A stretch of DNA of 63,278 nucleotides from an uncultured Bacteroidales bacterium (GTDB lineage: Bacteria > Bacteroidota > Bacteroidia > Bacteroidales > UBA932): the NCBI GenBank assembly GCA_947302175.1, contig CAMYVB010000010.1, positions 1 to 63,278 on the forward strand, read 5' to 3'. Each line of letters opens with the position of its first letter. The stretch's first letter is position 1. A program made the translations under genes and the position numbers. Below the pieces are notes generated by a model that saw nothing but the letters and a program-made list of their open reading frames with translations, had not been told where the DNA came from and searched no databases. Positions 53,801 to 63,164 of this stretch are shown piece by piece.

Positions 53801-56203
53801 ATACGCCCGAATGTATGGAGAGGAGTGAGAATAGGCTCCTCCCGTAGCGCAAGGGTGTATTATTCGAGGGTATGCGGCAATGATAACACTATACAGTTTG
53901 CTCTTTACGATGAGGCTGCCCCGGTGTATGAAAGCCAGGGCGTCAGGGGAGACAAGATGATGGCCGCAGCTCCTATGAGGATGAATAAGAGAGTCGAAGA
54001 TGACGCTACCGTCGAGCTCGTTGAGACTGAGTCCATTCCTTTTATGAGCATTGATTCAGGCGCCGAAGCCCCTGAAGAGGTTACCGTGAGGGAGAATTTT
54101 GCTACTACGCTCGCGTTCCAGCCTTTCCTCCGTTCCGACAGGTTCGGCAAAATGCTCCTGGATTTCACCACTTCCGACAAGCTTTCGACCTTTGTCGTGC
54201 AGCTGTTCGCTCACGATAAGGCTTTCTCCAATGCGGTTCTGCGCAAGGAGATGGTGGTGAGCGTGCCTGTCAGGGTGGCGATGGTGGAGCCTCAGCTGCT
54301 GTATCGTGGCGACAAGTGGTTCCTGAAAGGCTCGCTTTCGAGCATCTCGGAAAGTGACGTTCCCGGCAAGGTGTTCGTCGAAATATATGACGGCAACAAT
54401 TGGCGCGAGGCTCCTAAGCTCATGGTCCGCAGCCTCGAAATAACCGCTCCTTCGGGCGCGCAGAAGGCGTTCGAGTGCGAAATAGATGTGCCGGAAGTGG
54501 ACGTTATGGGTGTCAAGATGAGTTTCGTCCCTGACGAGGCGGCTCTCGGTTCTGACGCAGTGTTCGTTCCCATTCCAGTCTTCGAGCCCTCGCAGACGCT
54601 CTTTGAAGCTCATTCTGCCATCCTTCGCGGCGGGGACGACGCCGATGCCATGATTGCACGCCTGCGCAAGGAGTTTGTCAATACTACGGGCGCTGACGCC
54701 GATGTCAGGCGCATCAGCATAGTCGATATGGTGCGTGAGGCTCTGCCCGAGGTGATACGCACCGAGTCCAAGGATGCGCTTTCCCTTTCCGCCGCGCTGC
54801 ACGCGGGCCTGTTTGCAAAGAGCCTGGATGAGAGTGTAGAAGTCAATGTGGGGCAGATGGAAAGCGCCCTTGCAGCCTGCCGCAAGGACGACGGCGGTTT
54901 CGCATGGTTTGAGAGCATGGCCTCTTCGCCTGCCGTCACAGCGGTCATACTCCAGAGGCTTTACGCCCTGGAGCAGAAGGGCCTGCTTTCGCAGGTTCCC
55001 GTAATCGAGGCGTTCATTCCCGATGCCGTCAAGTATTTGGATGAGAGCTATTTCAATGCTAATCTGCCCTTCTGGCGCTCAGGCATGAGCCTTGAGCAGT
55101 ACATCTACACCCGTTCGCTTTTCGCAGGCGTATCTTTCGGCGCGTCGAATGTGAGCGCTGCGAAGTGGAAGGAGTTCCGCAAGGCGTCGGTAGAGTATCT
55201 TATGCCCAAAAAGGCGCGCGGCCTTCGCGGCGCCGTGCTTTCCAAGTCCAGGAGGTGCCTTGCGCTTATGAACCTGTCTGAGTCTGACTCCGCCGGTCTG
55301 CTCGGGTCATGGGGTATCAGCCTTGGAAAGACGGAAGCTCTTCGCGCTTCGTGCCTTGCTGATATACGTTCGCTGCTCGAGTATGCGGTCGCGCATCCCC
55401 ATGGCGGCATGTATTATCCCAATGCCGTGATGCCCTGGAGGGGGCTTATGGAGAGCGAGCTTTCCGCCCACGTGACGCTTTGCCGCCTGCTCGACCGCGT
55501 GGCCGATTCTGCAACGGCAGAGTCTGCAGGCTCCGAATCGCGAAGTGGTGAGCCTGCCGGCGAAGCGATTCTCCGCCTGTCAGCCTCTGCCTCTGAGTCG
55601 GCGAAGGCTGCCGGGATTGCTGAGGGCATACGTTTCTGGATGATGATTCAGAAGGAGACGCAGAAGTGGGGGAGCGAGCCTGCCTACATCGAGGCGATAG
55701 ACGCCGTGCTGGCAGGTACGCAGGAGACTCTCGCGACCGAGGTCATAGCTCTTTCCAAGTCCTTTACCAAGCCTTTCGACAAGGTCAAGGCCGCCGGCAA
55801 CGGCTTCAAGGTCTCAAGGGTATACCTTCGTGACGGCAAGGCCCTGCGCGATGGCGAAGTCCTTCACGTGGGCGACCGCATCATTGCCGAGTACCGCATT
55901 TGGAACGGCGAGAACCGCTCGTTTGTAAGGCTTTACGCACCCCGTCCCTCGTCGCTTCGCCCGGTCAATCAGCTTTCGGGCTACAGCGGATGGTGGTCGT
56001 GGACTTCCGGCTACCGCAATGTCCTGAAGGACCGCACCGAGTACTGGTATGACTCTTACCCTGAGGAGAATACCACGGTGAGGGAGGAATTCTATGTCAC
56101 CCAAAAGGGTGTTTTCCACGCCCCCGCTGTCAGCATAGAAAGCCTCTATGCCCCTCACTACCGCGCCAATGGCACTGGTGTAGTCCTGCACAGCGAAGAT
56201 TGA
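50894..56203 (+). CDS. Large alpha-2-macroglobulin family protein without thioester
   Basis: 1769 aa with an N-terminal hydrophobic signal/anchor (about 4-24), so probably periplasmic or envelope-associated. A helical N-terminal region is followed by MG domains including MG2 (LLTDRAAFHPGETLQFKAIAY, about 497-517), the A2M domain (ENFATTLAFQPFLRSD, about 1065, and TSDKLSTFVVQLFAHD) and a helical toroid resembling the thioester domain (RKDDGGFAWFES, about 1331). The CxEQ thioester motif expected ahead of it is absent, so covalent trapping is unlikely. It resembles YfaS-type bacterial protease-trap or defence proteins. Element B (55517-55590) adds about 25 residues near 1542-1566. The start overlaps folC by 4 nt. 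Confidence 0.85.
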   Translation: MRRMLYTILALVLLAAGALVCMSFVRKGAGPDSAATDNATETGHVLAAKWAEYRKASDNDLPQTEEKLLQEIKAEAVERHLPWDFWDAASRIPDVVARRNWKMRDSASRALAKEVQEFDEPIVSFVYMGFSGESTKSRLSFVKENEARLRAGANKAFYAGHVYSSPSWWQVVRKNVSSDYQFALWVISFNRYDSSASEARKILAPYLSYPSSALLEYYPLPGAKRAEYAKKYEGKAVALLARQDILLSEFNTLEQRCNNGAEHPVPDDYRALRQKCDEFKKDQAAFTGEEAEIAKCCTQVKDLAERLDASEVSASIKDSRLTLVFTNVPRVTVSIAQDGKKAAYRKTIANPYRSYYLPDTVSLDLPAIDDGNYVVEAKWGNVEYRAFYSKYTISLARRDDKAGTGIYAADYRTGEPVTRAKVEIKRNDKVIASDKNFVFKGFTPLSARLQSVLDKGSSYGISVSYRDSKGVLHMSGTERFSPWDESAPSEIESAVLLTDRAAFHPGETLQFKAIAYTSDQVEIMAPCPAGVKLHVVLNDPSGETRSELDALTNEFGSISGSFPLVGAEKNGSWSLTVYKDRKFLCSESITVDEFVLPNFEIIFDEDKALHLPGDIVRISGKVASYSGHPLTAATLSGRARESYDGNWPPYEPIEMAPDGSFSFEFKTDPDNSRYYRYVIAEVKLTDATGETAEKRTNYSLSRNINPVISFRGEDIGKFTNVKNSTGRGRIALSDTVLLKTIVADKAGMKLEYEVFRQGQKIGGCEASASDYAPVVLSGPSGLYSVVVKASVKNDDGNAFEDSASLDILKLEGWGAAPGESAEGKVKNLADTLENVFVAVPGDGINVKVAATAGKVWAVAELFNSDRTLLESRSFVLSGVPEDDGSLETLSFPYKDSYGDYVALQVFYFRNGRSYEFKRDYRRPVEKTELPLRFTRFEDKAIPSESYSFLIESKTEVECAAAIFDKSTERIRPNVWRGVRIGSSRSARVYYSRVCGNDNTIQFALYDEAAPVYESQGVRGDKMMAAAPMRMNKRVEDDATVELVETESIPFMSIDSGAEAPEEVTVRENFATTLAFQPFLRSDRFGKMLLDFTTSDKLSTFVVQLFAHDKAFSNAVLRKEMVVSVPVRVAMVEPQLLYRGDKWFLKGSLSSISESDVPGKVFVEIYDGNNWREAPKLMVRSLEITAPSGAQKAFECEIDVPEVDVMGVKMSFVPDEAALGSDAVFVPIPVFEPSQTLFEAHSAILRGGDDADAMIARLRKEFVNTTGADADVRRISIVDMVREALPEVIRTESKDALSLSAALHAGLFAKSLDESVEVNVGQMESALAACRKDDGGFAWFESMASSPAVTAVILQRLYALEQKGLLSQVPVIEAFIPDAVKYLDESYFNANLPFWRSGMSLEQYIYTRSLFAGVSFGASNVSAAKWKEFRKASVEYLMPKKARGLRGAVLSKSRRCLALMNLSESDSAGLLGSWGISLGKTEALRASCLADIRSLLEYAVAHPHGGMYYPNAVMPWRGLMESELSAHVTLCRLLDRVADSATAESAGSESRSGEPAGEAILRLSASASESAKAAGIAEGIRFWMMIQKETQKWGSEPAYIEAIDAVLAGTQETLATEVIALSKSFTKPFDKVKAAGNGFKVSRVYLRDGKALRDGEVLHVGDRIIAEYRIWNGENRSFVRLYAPRPSSLRPVNQLSGYSGWWSWTSGYRNVLKDRTEYWYDSYPEENTTVREEFYVTQKGVFHAPAVSIESLYAPHYRANGTGVVLHSED
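55517..55590 (+). repeat. Element B, copy in the macroglobulin gene (sense orientation)
   Basis: About 74 bp with imperfect inverted ends (GCAGAG...CAGGC and GCCTGTCAGCCTCTGC). The encoded peptide contains EPAGEAILRLSA. The minus strand of the folC copy encodes EPVGEAFLRLSA, so the same element is present in opposite orientations relative to the host genes. Confidence 0.8.
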
Positions 56204-56213
56204 CCCCTTATGG

Positions 56214-56253
56214 TGACAAATTGGCAGACGTTGGCACTGGCACATACTTTGAT
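56214..56253 (+). promoter_or_regulatory. Putative sigma54-like promoter with upstream TGACAAA element, groESL
   Basis: TGACAAATTGGCAGA begins at 56214. 24 nt after its first base comes TGGCACATACTTTGAT (56238-56253), a -24/-12 element with GG-N10-GA, one mismatch to the core TGGCAC-N5-TTGCW. A TTG-N21-TACTTTG reading as an ordinary promoter is also possible but one base short of TAnnTTTG. The predicted leader to the groES ATG is about 40 nt. Confidence 0.5.
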
Positions 56254-56304
56254 TCTGTCCTTAATCGCTTTTTAAAAGCAAACAACATTTAAAACTATAG
56301 AATC

Positions 56305-56571
56305 ATGATTAAACCACTTGCAGACAGAGTCGTTATTGAGCCCAAGTCGGCCGAGACCCAGACCGCTGCGGGAATCTACATCCCCGACAAAGCCCAGGAA
56401 AAGCCCCAGCAGGGCACAGTAGTAGCCGCCGGCCCCGGCAAAAAGGATGAGCCCATGGAAGTGAAGGTGGGCGACTGCGTCCTTTACGGCAAATACTCAG
56501 GCACTGAAGTCACGGTCGACGACAAGAAGCTCCTGATCGTGCGTCAGAGCGACATTCTGGCAATTCTTTAA
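56305..56571 (+). CDS. groES: Co-chaperonin GroES
   Basis: 88 aa lid of the GroEL folding chamber. Begins [17 protein letters not shown], has a mobile loop in the [13 protein letters not shown] region (about 14-27) and the conserved [14 protein letters not shown] (about 56-69), ending QSDILAIL. First gene of the groESL operon, 12 nt before groEL; regulatory elements lie 50-90 nt upstream. Confidence 0.97.
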   Translation: MIKPLADRVVIEPKSAETQTAAGIYIPDKAQEKPQQGTVVAAGPGKKDEPMEVKVGDCVLYGKYSGTEVTVDDKKLLIVRQSDILAIL

Positions 56572-56583
56572 TAATTCATCACC

Positions 56584-58206
<1,623 letters not shown>

Positions 58207-58230
58207 TCATCCATCTTAAGCATACAAAAG

Positions 58231-58271
58231 AATCACCCGCCGCTCGCTGCCGCGGGTGATTTTATTTTATT
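58231..58271. terminator. Terminator between groEL and the FGE/sialidase gene
   Basis: Stem AATCACCCGC (58231-58240) and GCGGGTGATT (58252-58261), 11-nt loop, followed by TTATTTTATT on the plus strand and by a shorter T-rich run on the minus strand. Confidence 0.88.
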
Positions 58272-60207
58272 CCTGGAGCCACTCGAGGTTGAAGCGGTAG
58301 TGGTTGAGACTGGAGAGCAGGTGGATGATGCCGTCGGGAGTCTGGGTGGCGGCAAGGTAGCCCTTGGGCTCGGAGTGCGAGGCGTCTAGGGTGAAGCTGC
58401 CGGTCCAGGCGCCGCCCTCGAGCTGCATGACGCGGCCGTCAGTGAGCGTTTTGGGTTCGGTCCATGACTCACCTTCATCGTATGAGAGCGAAGCGAACAT
58501 GCCGCTTTCCGGGGCGAAGGAGACTATCATTATGGGCCCTTCGCGAAGGCGCATCAGAACTAGGCGCTGCCCCGTGCCTATGGGCGGGAAGGGGGACGCT
58601 TTCCACGTCCAGGTGTTTCCAAGGTCTGACGAATAGGAGACGGGCATGCGCATGACTCCGGACTCGTCTTTAAGCTTTACGCCCCTTCCGAATGCCATGA
58701 GGCGGCCGTCAGCGAGCTCGACTACACCCGCGTGTATGCCTGCGATGTCAGGACCGCTGCCACCTTCGGTGAATGTCAGGTTGGAAGGGTCGCCGCGGCG
58801 CTCCCAGCTATATCCTGAGTCGCGGCTTATGTGCACGACGCTGCCGGCTACTCCGCCGGGGTGTGCATCGCAAACCTGCACGAGAACTCCTTCGCGAGTC
58901 TTTATCATGCCTGCGACAAGCTGATTGCCTACATCGTGCTCCTTGTTTACAAGGACGGGGCGGGTCCACGTTTTGCCGTTGTCGGAGGAGCGGCGCATTG
59001 CGATGGCGAGGTTGCGCCACCAGCCTGAAGCTTCCACGCCTCCGAGGTGGATGATTTCGCCCGTCGCTTCATTTTGAATCAGGGAGCAGCCCGTCATGTT
59101 GCGGTCGGGCACGTCGAAAAACGGCTGGGGGGCCGTCCACTGCTTTCCGCCCTTGGGGAAGCGGGAGCAGAGCACGGTCATTTCGCGGTCGTTTTCGCTC
59201 CGGCAGCTGAACCATATTGCCAGAAGGTCGCCGTTGGGACACCAAGTGACAGAGGGCTCGTGATTATGGTGATACATCACCACTCCTTCGGGAGCGGGTA
59301 ATATATATGGTATGGGAGTCTCGAAAACGGGGCCCTTCACTTTATTCCATTTTGCCCTCTTGATTCTGCGCGCAGGCTCGTTTTGCTTTTTCCCGGGCAC
59401 GGGAATCCCCTTATTTGTGCCCGGACTGTCATTTTTGCCCGCTCCGGGCACGGAAAGCGCCTCAGGCGTGCCCGTTTCATCGGGGTATGGCGCGCAAACG
59501 ACCCTGAAACCTATGAGGTAGCTGCAGTCCTCGGGGATGGCGGCGCTGCGGGCGGCGGAGCGCAGGAAGCGCGGTTCAGTGGAGTGCGAGCCCCCGCGCG
59601 TCACTTTGTAATACTCCTTGTCGTCGTACCAGTCGAGGCACCATTCCTCTACGTTGCCGTGCATGTCGTATAGGCCGAAGGCATTGGGAGCGGCTCCCTG
59701 CGCGACTCTGAGCGGCACGGGACGGAAGATGTGGTCGTTGTGAAAGCCGGGGTAATTTAACTTTAGAAGCCCTTCGGGGAGGGTGTCTCCGTAGCTGAAA
59801 GGGGTTGTTGTGCCTGCGCGGCAGGAGTACTCCCATTCCGCTTCTGTGGGAAGGCGCCAGGTCTGTCCCGTGATGCCGGAAAGCCAGCGGCAATAGCCCA
59901 TGGCGTCATGCCAGGAGACGAATACCACGGCCTCGTCATCGCCCGAGGAGAAACCTTGCTTGCCCCTCAGTGCCTTGTGCGCTGGGTCATACTGCTCATA
60001 CTGGGCATTTGTGACCTCCGTTATGCCTATATAAAAGCTGTACGGGATGCTTACTTCCTTTTGGGGACACTCGTCTATCTCGAACCAATCTTCTTCTTTC
60101 TCGATTGCGGCCGGGGCGGGCGAACCCATCACGAATGAACCGGCCGGAATCTGCGCTGCACGGGGCAGCAAAGACTGCAGGACAATAAAAAGACTAAGGA
60201 TATTCAT
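58267..60207 (-). CDS. Secreted FGE-like domain fused to a sialidase (BNR) domain
   Basis: 646 aa with a signal peptide (MNILSLFIVLQSLLPRAAQ). Residues about 20-240 are a formylglycine-generating-enzyme-like domain (IPAGSFVMGS, RLPTEAEWEYSCRAGT, GLYDMHGNVEEWC, RGGSHS and GFRVV), but the FGE catalytic cysteine pair is absent, so it is probably a binding or structural version. Residues about 300-640 form a beta-propeller of the sialidase superfamily with Asp boxes SSDNGKTW, SRDSGYSW, SSDLGNTW and SYDEGESW. The linker (about 245-271) is element A. The frame opens 11 codons upstream, but the signal peptide starts here. Substrate unknown; a host or dietary glycan is likely. Confidence 0.82.
   Translation of the reverse strand: MNILSLFIVLQSLLPRAAQIPAGSFVMGSPAPAAIEKEEDWFEIDECPQKEVSIPYSFYIGITEVTNAQYEQYDPAHKALRGKQGFSSGDDEAVVFVSWHDAMGYCRWLSGITGQTWRLPTEAEWEYSCRAGTTTPFSYGDTLPEGLLKLNYPGFHNDHIFRPVPLRVAQGAAPNAFGLYDMHGNVEEWCLDWYDDKEYYKVTRGGSHSTEPRFLRSAARSAAIPEDCSYLIGFRVVCAPYPDETGTPEALSVPGAGKNDSPGTNKGIPVPGKKQNEPARRIKRAKWNKVKGPVFETPIPYILPAPEGVVMYHHNHEPSVTWCPNGDLLAIWFSCRSENDREMTVLCSRFPKGGKQWTAPQPFFDVPDRNMTGCSLIQNEATGEIIHLGGVEASGWWRNLAIAMRRSSDNGKTWTRPVLVNKEHDVGNQLVAGMIKTREGVLVQVCDAHPGGVAGSVVHISRDSGYSWERRGDPSNLTFTEGGSGPDIAGIHAGVVELADGRLMAFGRGVKLKDESGVMRMPVSYSSDLGNTWTWKASPFPPIGTGQRLVLMRLREGPIMIVSFAPESGMFASLSYDEGESWTEPKTLTDGRVMQLEGGAWTGSFTLDASHSEPKGYLAATQTPDGIIHLLSSLNHYRFNLEWLQE
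59394..59474 (-). repeat. Element A, copy in the FGE/sialidase linker (sense orientation)
   Basis: 81 bp: palindromes at 59394-59423 and 59445-59474, both 30 bp with CGGGCAC and GTGCCCG arms, again 51 bp apart. Compared with the folC copy on the same strand the two 30-mers match at 23/30 and 22/30 positions; the spacers have diverged. It encodes GTPEALSVPG and GTNKGIPVPG. Confidence 0.88.
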
Positions 60208-60227
60208 ACTGCAATAAACAAAAAGAT

Positions 60228-60257
60228 TTGCAAATTGCAAAACTTGCCTTATCTTTG
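60228..60257 (+). promoter_or_regulatory. Promoter of tRNA-Val
   Basis: TTG (60228-60230), 19 nt, TATCTTTG (60250-60257), a near-perfect Bacteroidetes promoter 12 nt before the tRNA. Confidence 0.8.
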
Positions 60258-60269
60258 CACTCCCTTGAA

Positions 60270-60344
60270 GGAAGATTAGCTCAGCTGGTTTAGAGCACCT
60301 GCCTTACAAGCAGGGGGTCACTGGTTCGAATCCAGTATCTTCCA
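60270..60344 (+). tRNA. tRNA-Val (TAC)
   Basis: 75-nt cloverleaf: acceptor GGAAGAT and ATCTTCC, D arm AGCTCAGCTGGTTTAGAGC, anticodon loop CTTACAA (UAC, Val), T arm CTGGTTCGAATCCAG. CCA is not encoded. Single tRNA gene with its own promoter and terminator. Confidence 0.96.
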
Positions 60345-60352
60345 CTCCTTCC

Positions 60353-60377
60353 AAAGCGTCCTTCGGGGCGCTTTTTT
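60353..60377. terminator. Terminator after tRNA-Val, shared with the convergent methyltransferase gene
   Basis: Stem AAAGCGTCC (60353-60361) pairing with GGGCGCTTT (one G-U), tight loop, then TTTTTT. Confidence 0.8.
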
Positions 60378-60378
60378 G

Positions 60379-60915
60379 CTATTTGGAGTTCCCAGGGCGG
60401 AAATGCCACAGGATGATGCCGAGGGCGACGGACACGTTCAGCGAATGCTTCGTGCCCCACTGGGGGATTTCGAGGGCGCCGTCGCACTCGTCGACTACGT
60501 CCTGGCCCACGCCTTCGACTTCGTTACCCATCACGAGGGCGTATTTCTTATCGGGCTGAGGGATGAAAGCATCCAACGCGACCGACGAAACAGTCTGCTC
60601 CACGGCAAGGACGGTGTAGCCCTGAGACTTCAGGCTGCGGACTGCGTCCAGAGTGTTGCTGAAATACCGTGAAGGGACGCTGTCTTCGGCGCCGAGGGCT
60701 GTTTTGTGGATCTCCGGCGACGGGGGAGTGGCGCATATACCGCAGAGTATCAATTCGTCGGCGCGGAACGCGTCGCAGCTGCGGAAGGCGGAGCCGACGT
60801 TGTGGGCGCTCCGGACGTTGTCCAGCACCACCACGAGGCCCCTGGGCTCCAGCTCGTGGTACTCTGCCGCCGAGATGCGGTCCATCTCTATTCCCAATAG
60901 TTTTCGATTGTCCAT
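60379..60915 (-). CDS. SpoU/TrmH-family RNA 2'-O-methyltransferase
   Basis: 178 aa from MDNRKLLGIEM. SAM-dependent SPOUT-fold enzyme: motif 1 VLDNVRSAHNVGSAFRSCDAF (split by family variation, about 30-50) with the conserved Asn and Arg, motif 2 ALVMGNEVEGV (about 127-137) and motif 3 HSLNVSVALGI (about 156-166). The target could be a tRNA or rRNA ribose. The frame stays open 42 codons upstream, but that part overlaps glyA and the start at 60915 sits just after a TACCTTTG box. Confidence 0.9.
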   Translation of the reverse strand: MDNRKLLGIEMDRISAAEYHELEPRGLVVVLDNVRSAHNVGSAFRSCDAFRADELILCGICATPPSPEIHKTALGAEDSVPSRYFSNTLDAVRSLKSQGYTVLAVEQTVSSVALDAFIPQPDKKYALVMGNEVEGVGQDVVDECDGALEIPQWGTKHSLNVSVALGIILWHFRPGNSK

Positions 60916-60919
60916 CTGC

Positions 60920-60948
60920 TTGCAAAGGTAGAAAAAATTGTATATTTG
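60920..60948. promoter_or_regulatory. Divergent promoters: methyltransferase (-) and glyA (+)
   Basis: Minus: TACCTTTG at 60930-60923, 8 nt before the methyltransferase ATG. Plus: TTG at 60920-60922, 18 nt, TATATTTG at 60941-60948, 20 nt before glyA. The two promoters interleave within 30 bp. Confidence 0.65.
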
Positions 60949-60967
60949 CTTACTGCAATTTTTGTTT

Positions 60968-62320
60968 ATGAAACAGGACATCGAAATATTCAAACTGATA
61001 CGCGATGAGCGTGACAGGCAGGCGTCGGGCCTTGAGCTCATAGCCTCCGAGAACTATGTAAGTGACTTCGTGCGCGAAGCTATGGGGTCGGTCTGCACCA
61101 ATAAATACGCCGAAGGCTATCCCGGCAAGCGCTATTACGGCGGCTGCCAGGTCGTCGACAAGATAGAGCAGCTCGCCATAGACCGTCTCAAGCAGATATA
61201 CGGAGCCGCATGGGCCAATGTGCAGCCTCATTCCGGCGCCCAGGCCAATATGGCGGTCATGATGGCCTGCCTGCGCCCTGGCGACACATTCATGGGCCTC
61301 GACCTCTCCCAGGGCGGTCACTTGACGCACGGGTCTCCGGTCAATGCATCAGGCCTCCTGTACAACGCAGTTGCCTACGGGCTCAATGAAGAGACCGGCC
61401 TTGTGGACTACGACCAGATGGAGCGCACGGCCCTCGAATGCCGCCCCAAGCTCATCATCGGCGGCGCTTCCGCCTATTCCCGCGAATGGGACTATGAGCG
61501 TATGCGCGCAATTGCTGATAAGGTGGGCGCGTTGCTGTGGATAGACATGGCTCATACCGCCGGCCTGATTGCCGCTGGTCTTTTGAAGAACCCCGTCCGC
61601 TACGCCCATATCGTCACTTCCACCACCCATAAGACGCTTCGCGGTCCCCGCGGCGGCATCATCCTGATGGGTGAGGATTTCGACAATCCCATGGGGCTAA
61701 CGACGCCCAAGGGTGTGGTGAAGAAGATGAGCCAGGTGCTGGATTCCAGCGTTTTCCCCGGCGTTCAGGGCGGTCCGCTCGAGCATGTGATCGCCGCCAA
61801 GGCAGTCGCTTTCTATGAGGCCATGCAGCCCGAGTTCGTCGAGTATCAGCGCCAGGTGGTCGCAAATGCACAGACCATGTGCAAGTGTTTCATCGACAAA
61901 GGTTATAAGGTCGTGTCAGGCGGCACGGACAACCATCTGCTCCTTATCGACCTTCGCACCCGCTTCCCCCAGCTCACCGGCAAGATTGCCGAGACTGAGC
62001 TCGTAAAGGCGGATATAACTTTGAATAAGAACATGGTGCCTTTCGACAGCCGTTCGCCTTTCCAGACTTCTGGCGTTCGTATAGGCACTCCTGCTGTCAC
62101 TTCCCGCGGCTTCAAGGAGAAAGAAATGGTAACGATCGTGGATCTGGTGGACAAGGTGCTTGCTTCCGCCTCTTCCTGCGCAGACGCTTTGTCGCTGAAG
62201 AAGGACGAAGTTCCTTCTCCCGCCCAGACAGCAGCGCTGGAGGCCCACGCAGCCGTTCTTGCCGAAGTGCAGAAGAGCGTGCACAATATGACGGCAGGTT
62301 ATCCTCTGAATAACTATTAA
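60968..62320 (+). CDS. glyA: Serine hydroxymethyltransferase
   Basis: PLP enzyme interconverting serine and glycine with transfer of a one-carbon unit to tetrahydrofolate, the main source of methylene-THF. 450 aa: SENYVS (about 26), YPGKRYYGG (about 52), [12 protein letters not shown] (about 82), [11 protein letters not shown] and the PLP lysine in [13 protein letters not shown] (about 230). About 20-25 residues longer than usual, mainly at the C-terminus. The start at 60968 (MKQDIEIFK) is favoured over the upstream TTG because it follows the promoter. Confidence 0.97.
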   Translation: MKQDIEIFKLIRDERDRQASGLELIASENYVSDFVREAMGSVCTNKYAEGYPGKRYYGGCQVVDKIEQLAIDRLKQIYGAAWANVQPHSGAQANMAVMMACLRPGDTFMGLDLSQGGHLTHGSPVNASGLLYNAVAYGLNEETGLVDYDQMERTALECRPKLIIGGASAYSREWDYERMRAIADKVGALLWIDMAHTAGLIAAGLLKNPVRYAHIVTSTTHKTLRGPRGGIILMGEDFDNPMGLTTPKGVVKKMSQVLDSSVFPGVQGGPLEHVIAAKAVAFYEAMQPEFVEYQRQVVANAQTMCKCFIDKGYKVVSGGTDNHLLLIDLRTRFPQLTGKIAETELVKADITLNKNMVPFDSRSPFQTSGVRIGTPAVTSRGFKEKEMVTIVDLVDKVLASASSCADALSLKKDEVPSPAQTAALEAHAAVLAEVQKSVHNMTAGYPLNNY

Positions 62321-62330
62321 TATATATAGT

Positions 62331-63104
62331 ATGCCCCGTTTTGCGCTTTTGCTTTCAGCAGTCGTGCTGCTTTTCTCCTGCGCCCGCAACTATCCCGGCG
62401 AGCTTTCAGAATGGGAGGGATGCCCCAGGTATGACTTTCAGGTAGATGGCAGGGATGCGATTGTCGTGCTTCCCGCCAAGGCTGCTCCGGGCAAGCCCTG
62501 GATCCTGCGCCCCGCTTTCTTCGACGCCTTCGCCCAGGTGGACAAGGCTTTGCTCAAGGAGGGATGGGCGGTCGCCTATTATGATGTTACGCATCTGTAT
62601 GGCAGCCCCAGGGCCGTGGAGCTCATGAAGGGGTTCTATGATTATGCGCTCAAGTCTTTCCCGCTCTCCAAGAAAGTAGTGATGGAGGGGTTCAGCCGCG
62701 GAGGTTATTTTGCTTTCGCCTGGGCTGCCCGATATCCTGAGACTCTCCGTTGCCTCTATGTGGACGCTCCCGTTTGCGATATTACCTCCTGGCCTGGGCG
62801 CGAAAGCGAGCTCTGGCAGGACTTCCTTTCGGAGTGGGGCGTGTTAGATGAAGCGGTGGATTCTTCTTTTGAAGGAAATGCTCTGAGTCACCTTCCGGCC
62901 ATCGCCGAAGCGCACGTCCCGATAGTCGCCGTGTGCGGTCTTATGGACAAGACTGTCCCCTTCGAAGAGAACTTCGGACCCTTCTATCAGGCGTATCAAT
63001 CTATGGGTGAAGACGTTCAACTTTTCGTCAAGGAAGATTGCGACCACCATCCCCACAGTTTGGAAGACCCGACTCCGGTCGTAGAATACATCAGGCGCCA
63101 CTAG
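62331..63104 (+). CDS. Alpha/beta-hydrolase fold lipoprotein
   Basis: 257 aa with a lipoprotein signal (LLFSCARN, Cys about 17). The nucleophile elbow EGFSRGGYF (about 121-129), a later Asp in VCGLMDKTVPFEE (about 204) and a His in DCDHHPHS near the C-terminus give a plausible Ser-Asp-His triad. A periplasmic esterase, peptidase or glycan esterase is possible; the substrate is unknown. 10 nt after glyA, likely co-transcribed; a terminator overlaps its stop codon. Confidence 0.82.
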   Translation: MPRFALLLSAVVLLFSCARNYPGELSEWEGCPRYDFQVDGRDAIVVLPAKAAPGKPWILRPAFFDAFAQVDKALLKEGWAVAYYDVTHLYGSPRAVELMKGFYDYALKSFPLSKKVVMEGFSRGGYFAFAWAARYPETLRCLYVDAPVCDITSWPGRESELWQDFLSEWGVLDEAVDSSFEGNALSHLPAIAEAHVPIVAVCGLMDKTVPFEENFGPFYQAYQSMGEDVQLFVKEDCDHHPHSLEDPTPVVEYIRRH

Positions 63105-63117
63105 GGCGCCTTTTTTT
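63093..63117 (+). terminator. Terminator overlapping the hydrolase stop codon
   Basis: Stem AGGCGCC (63093-63099) and GGCGCCT (63105-63111) with a loop that contains the TAG stop, followed by seven Ts. Confidence 0.88.
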
Positions 63118-63164
63118 GTCTGTTCCGGGCCTCGAAAAAATATTTAAAAAAAGTTTTGAAAAAA

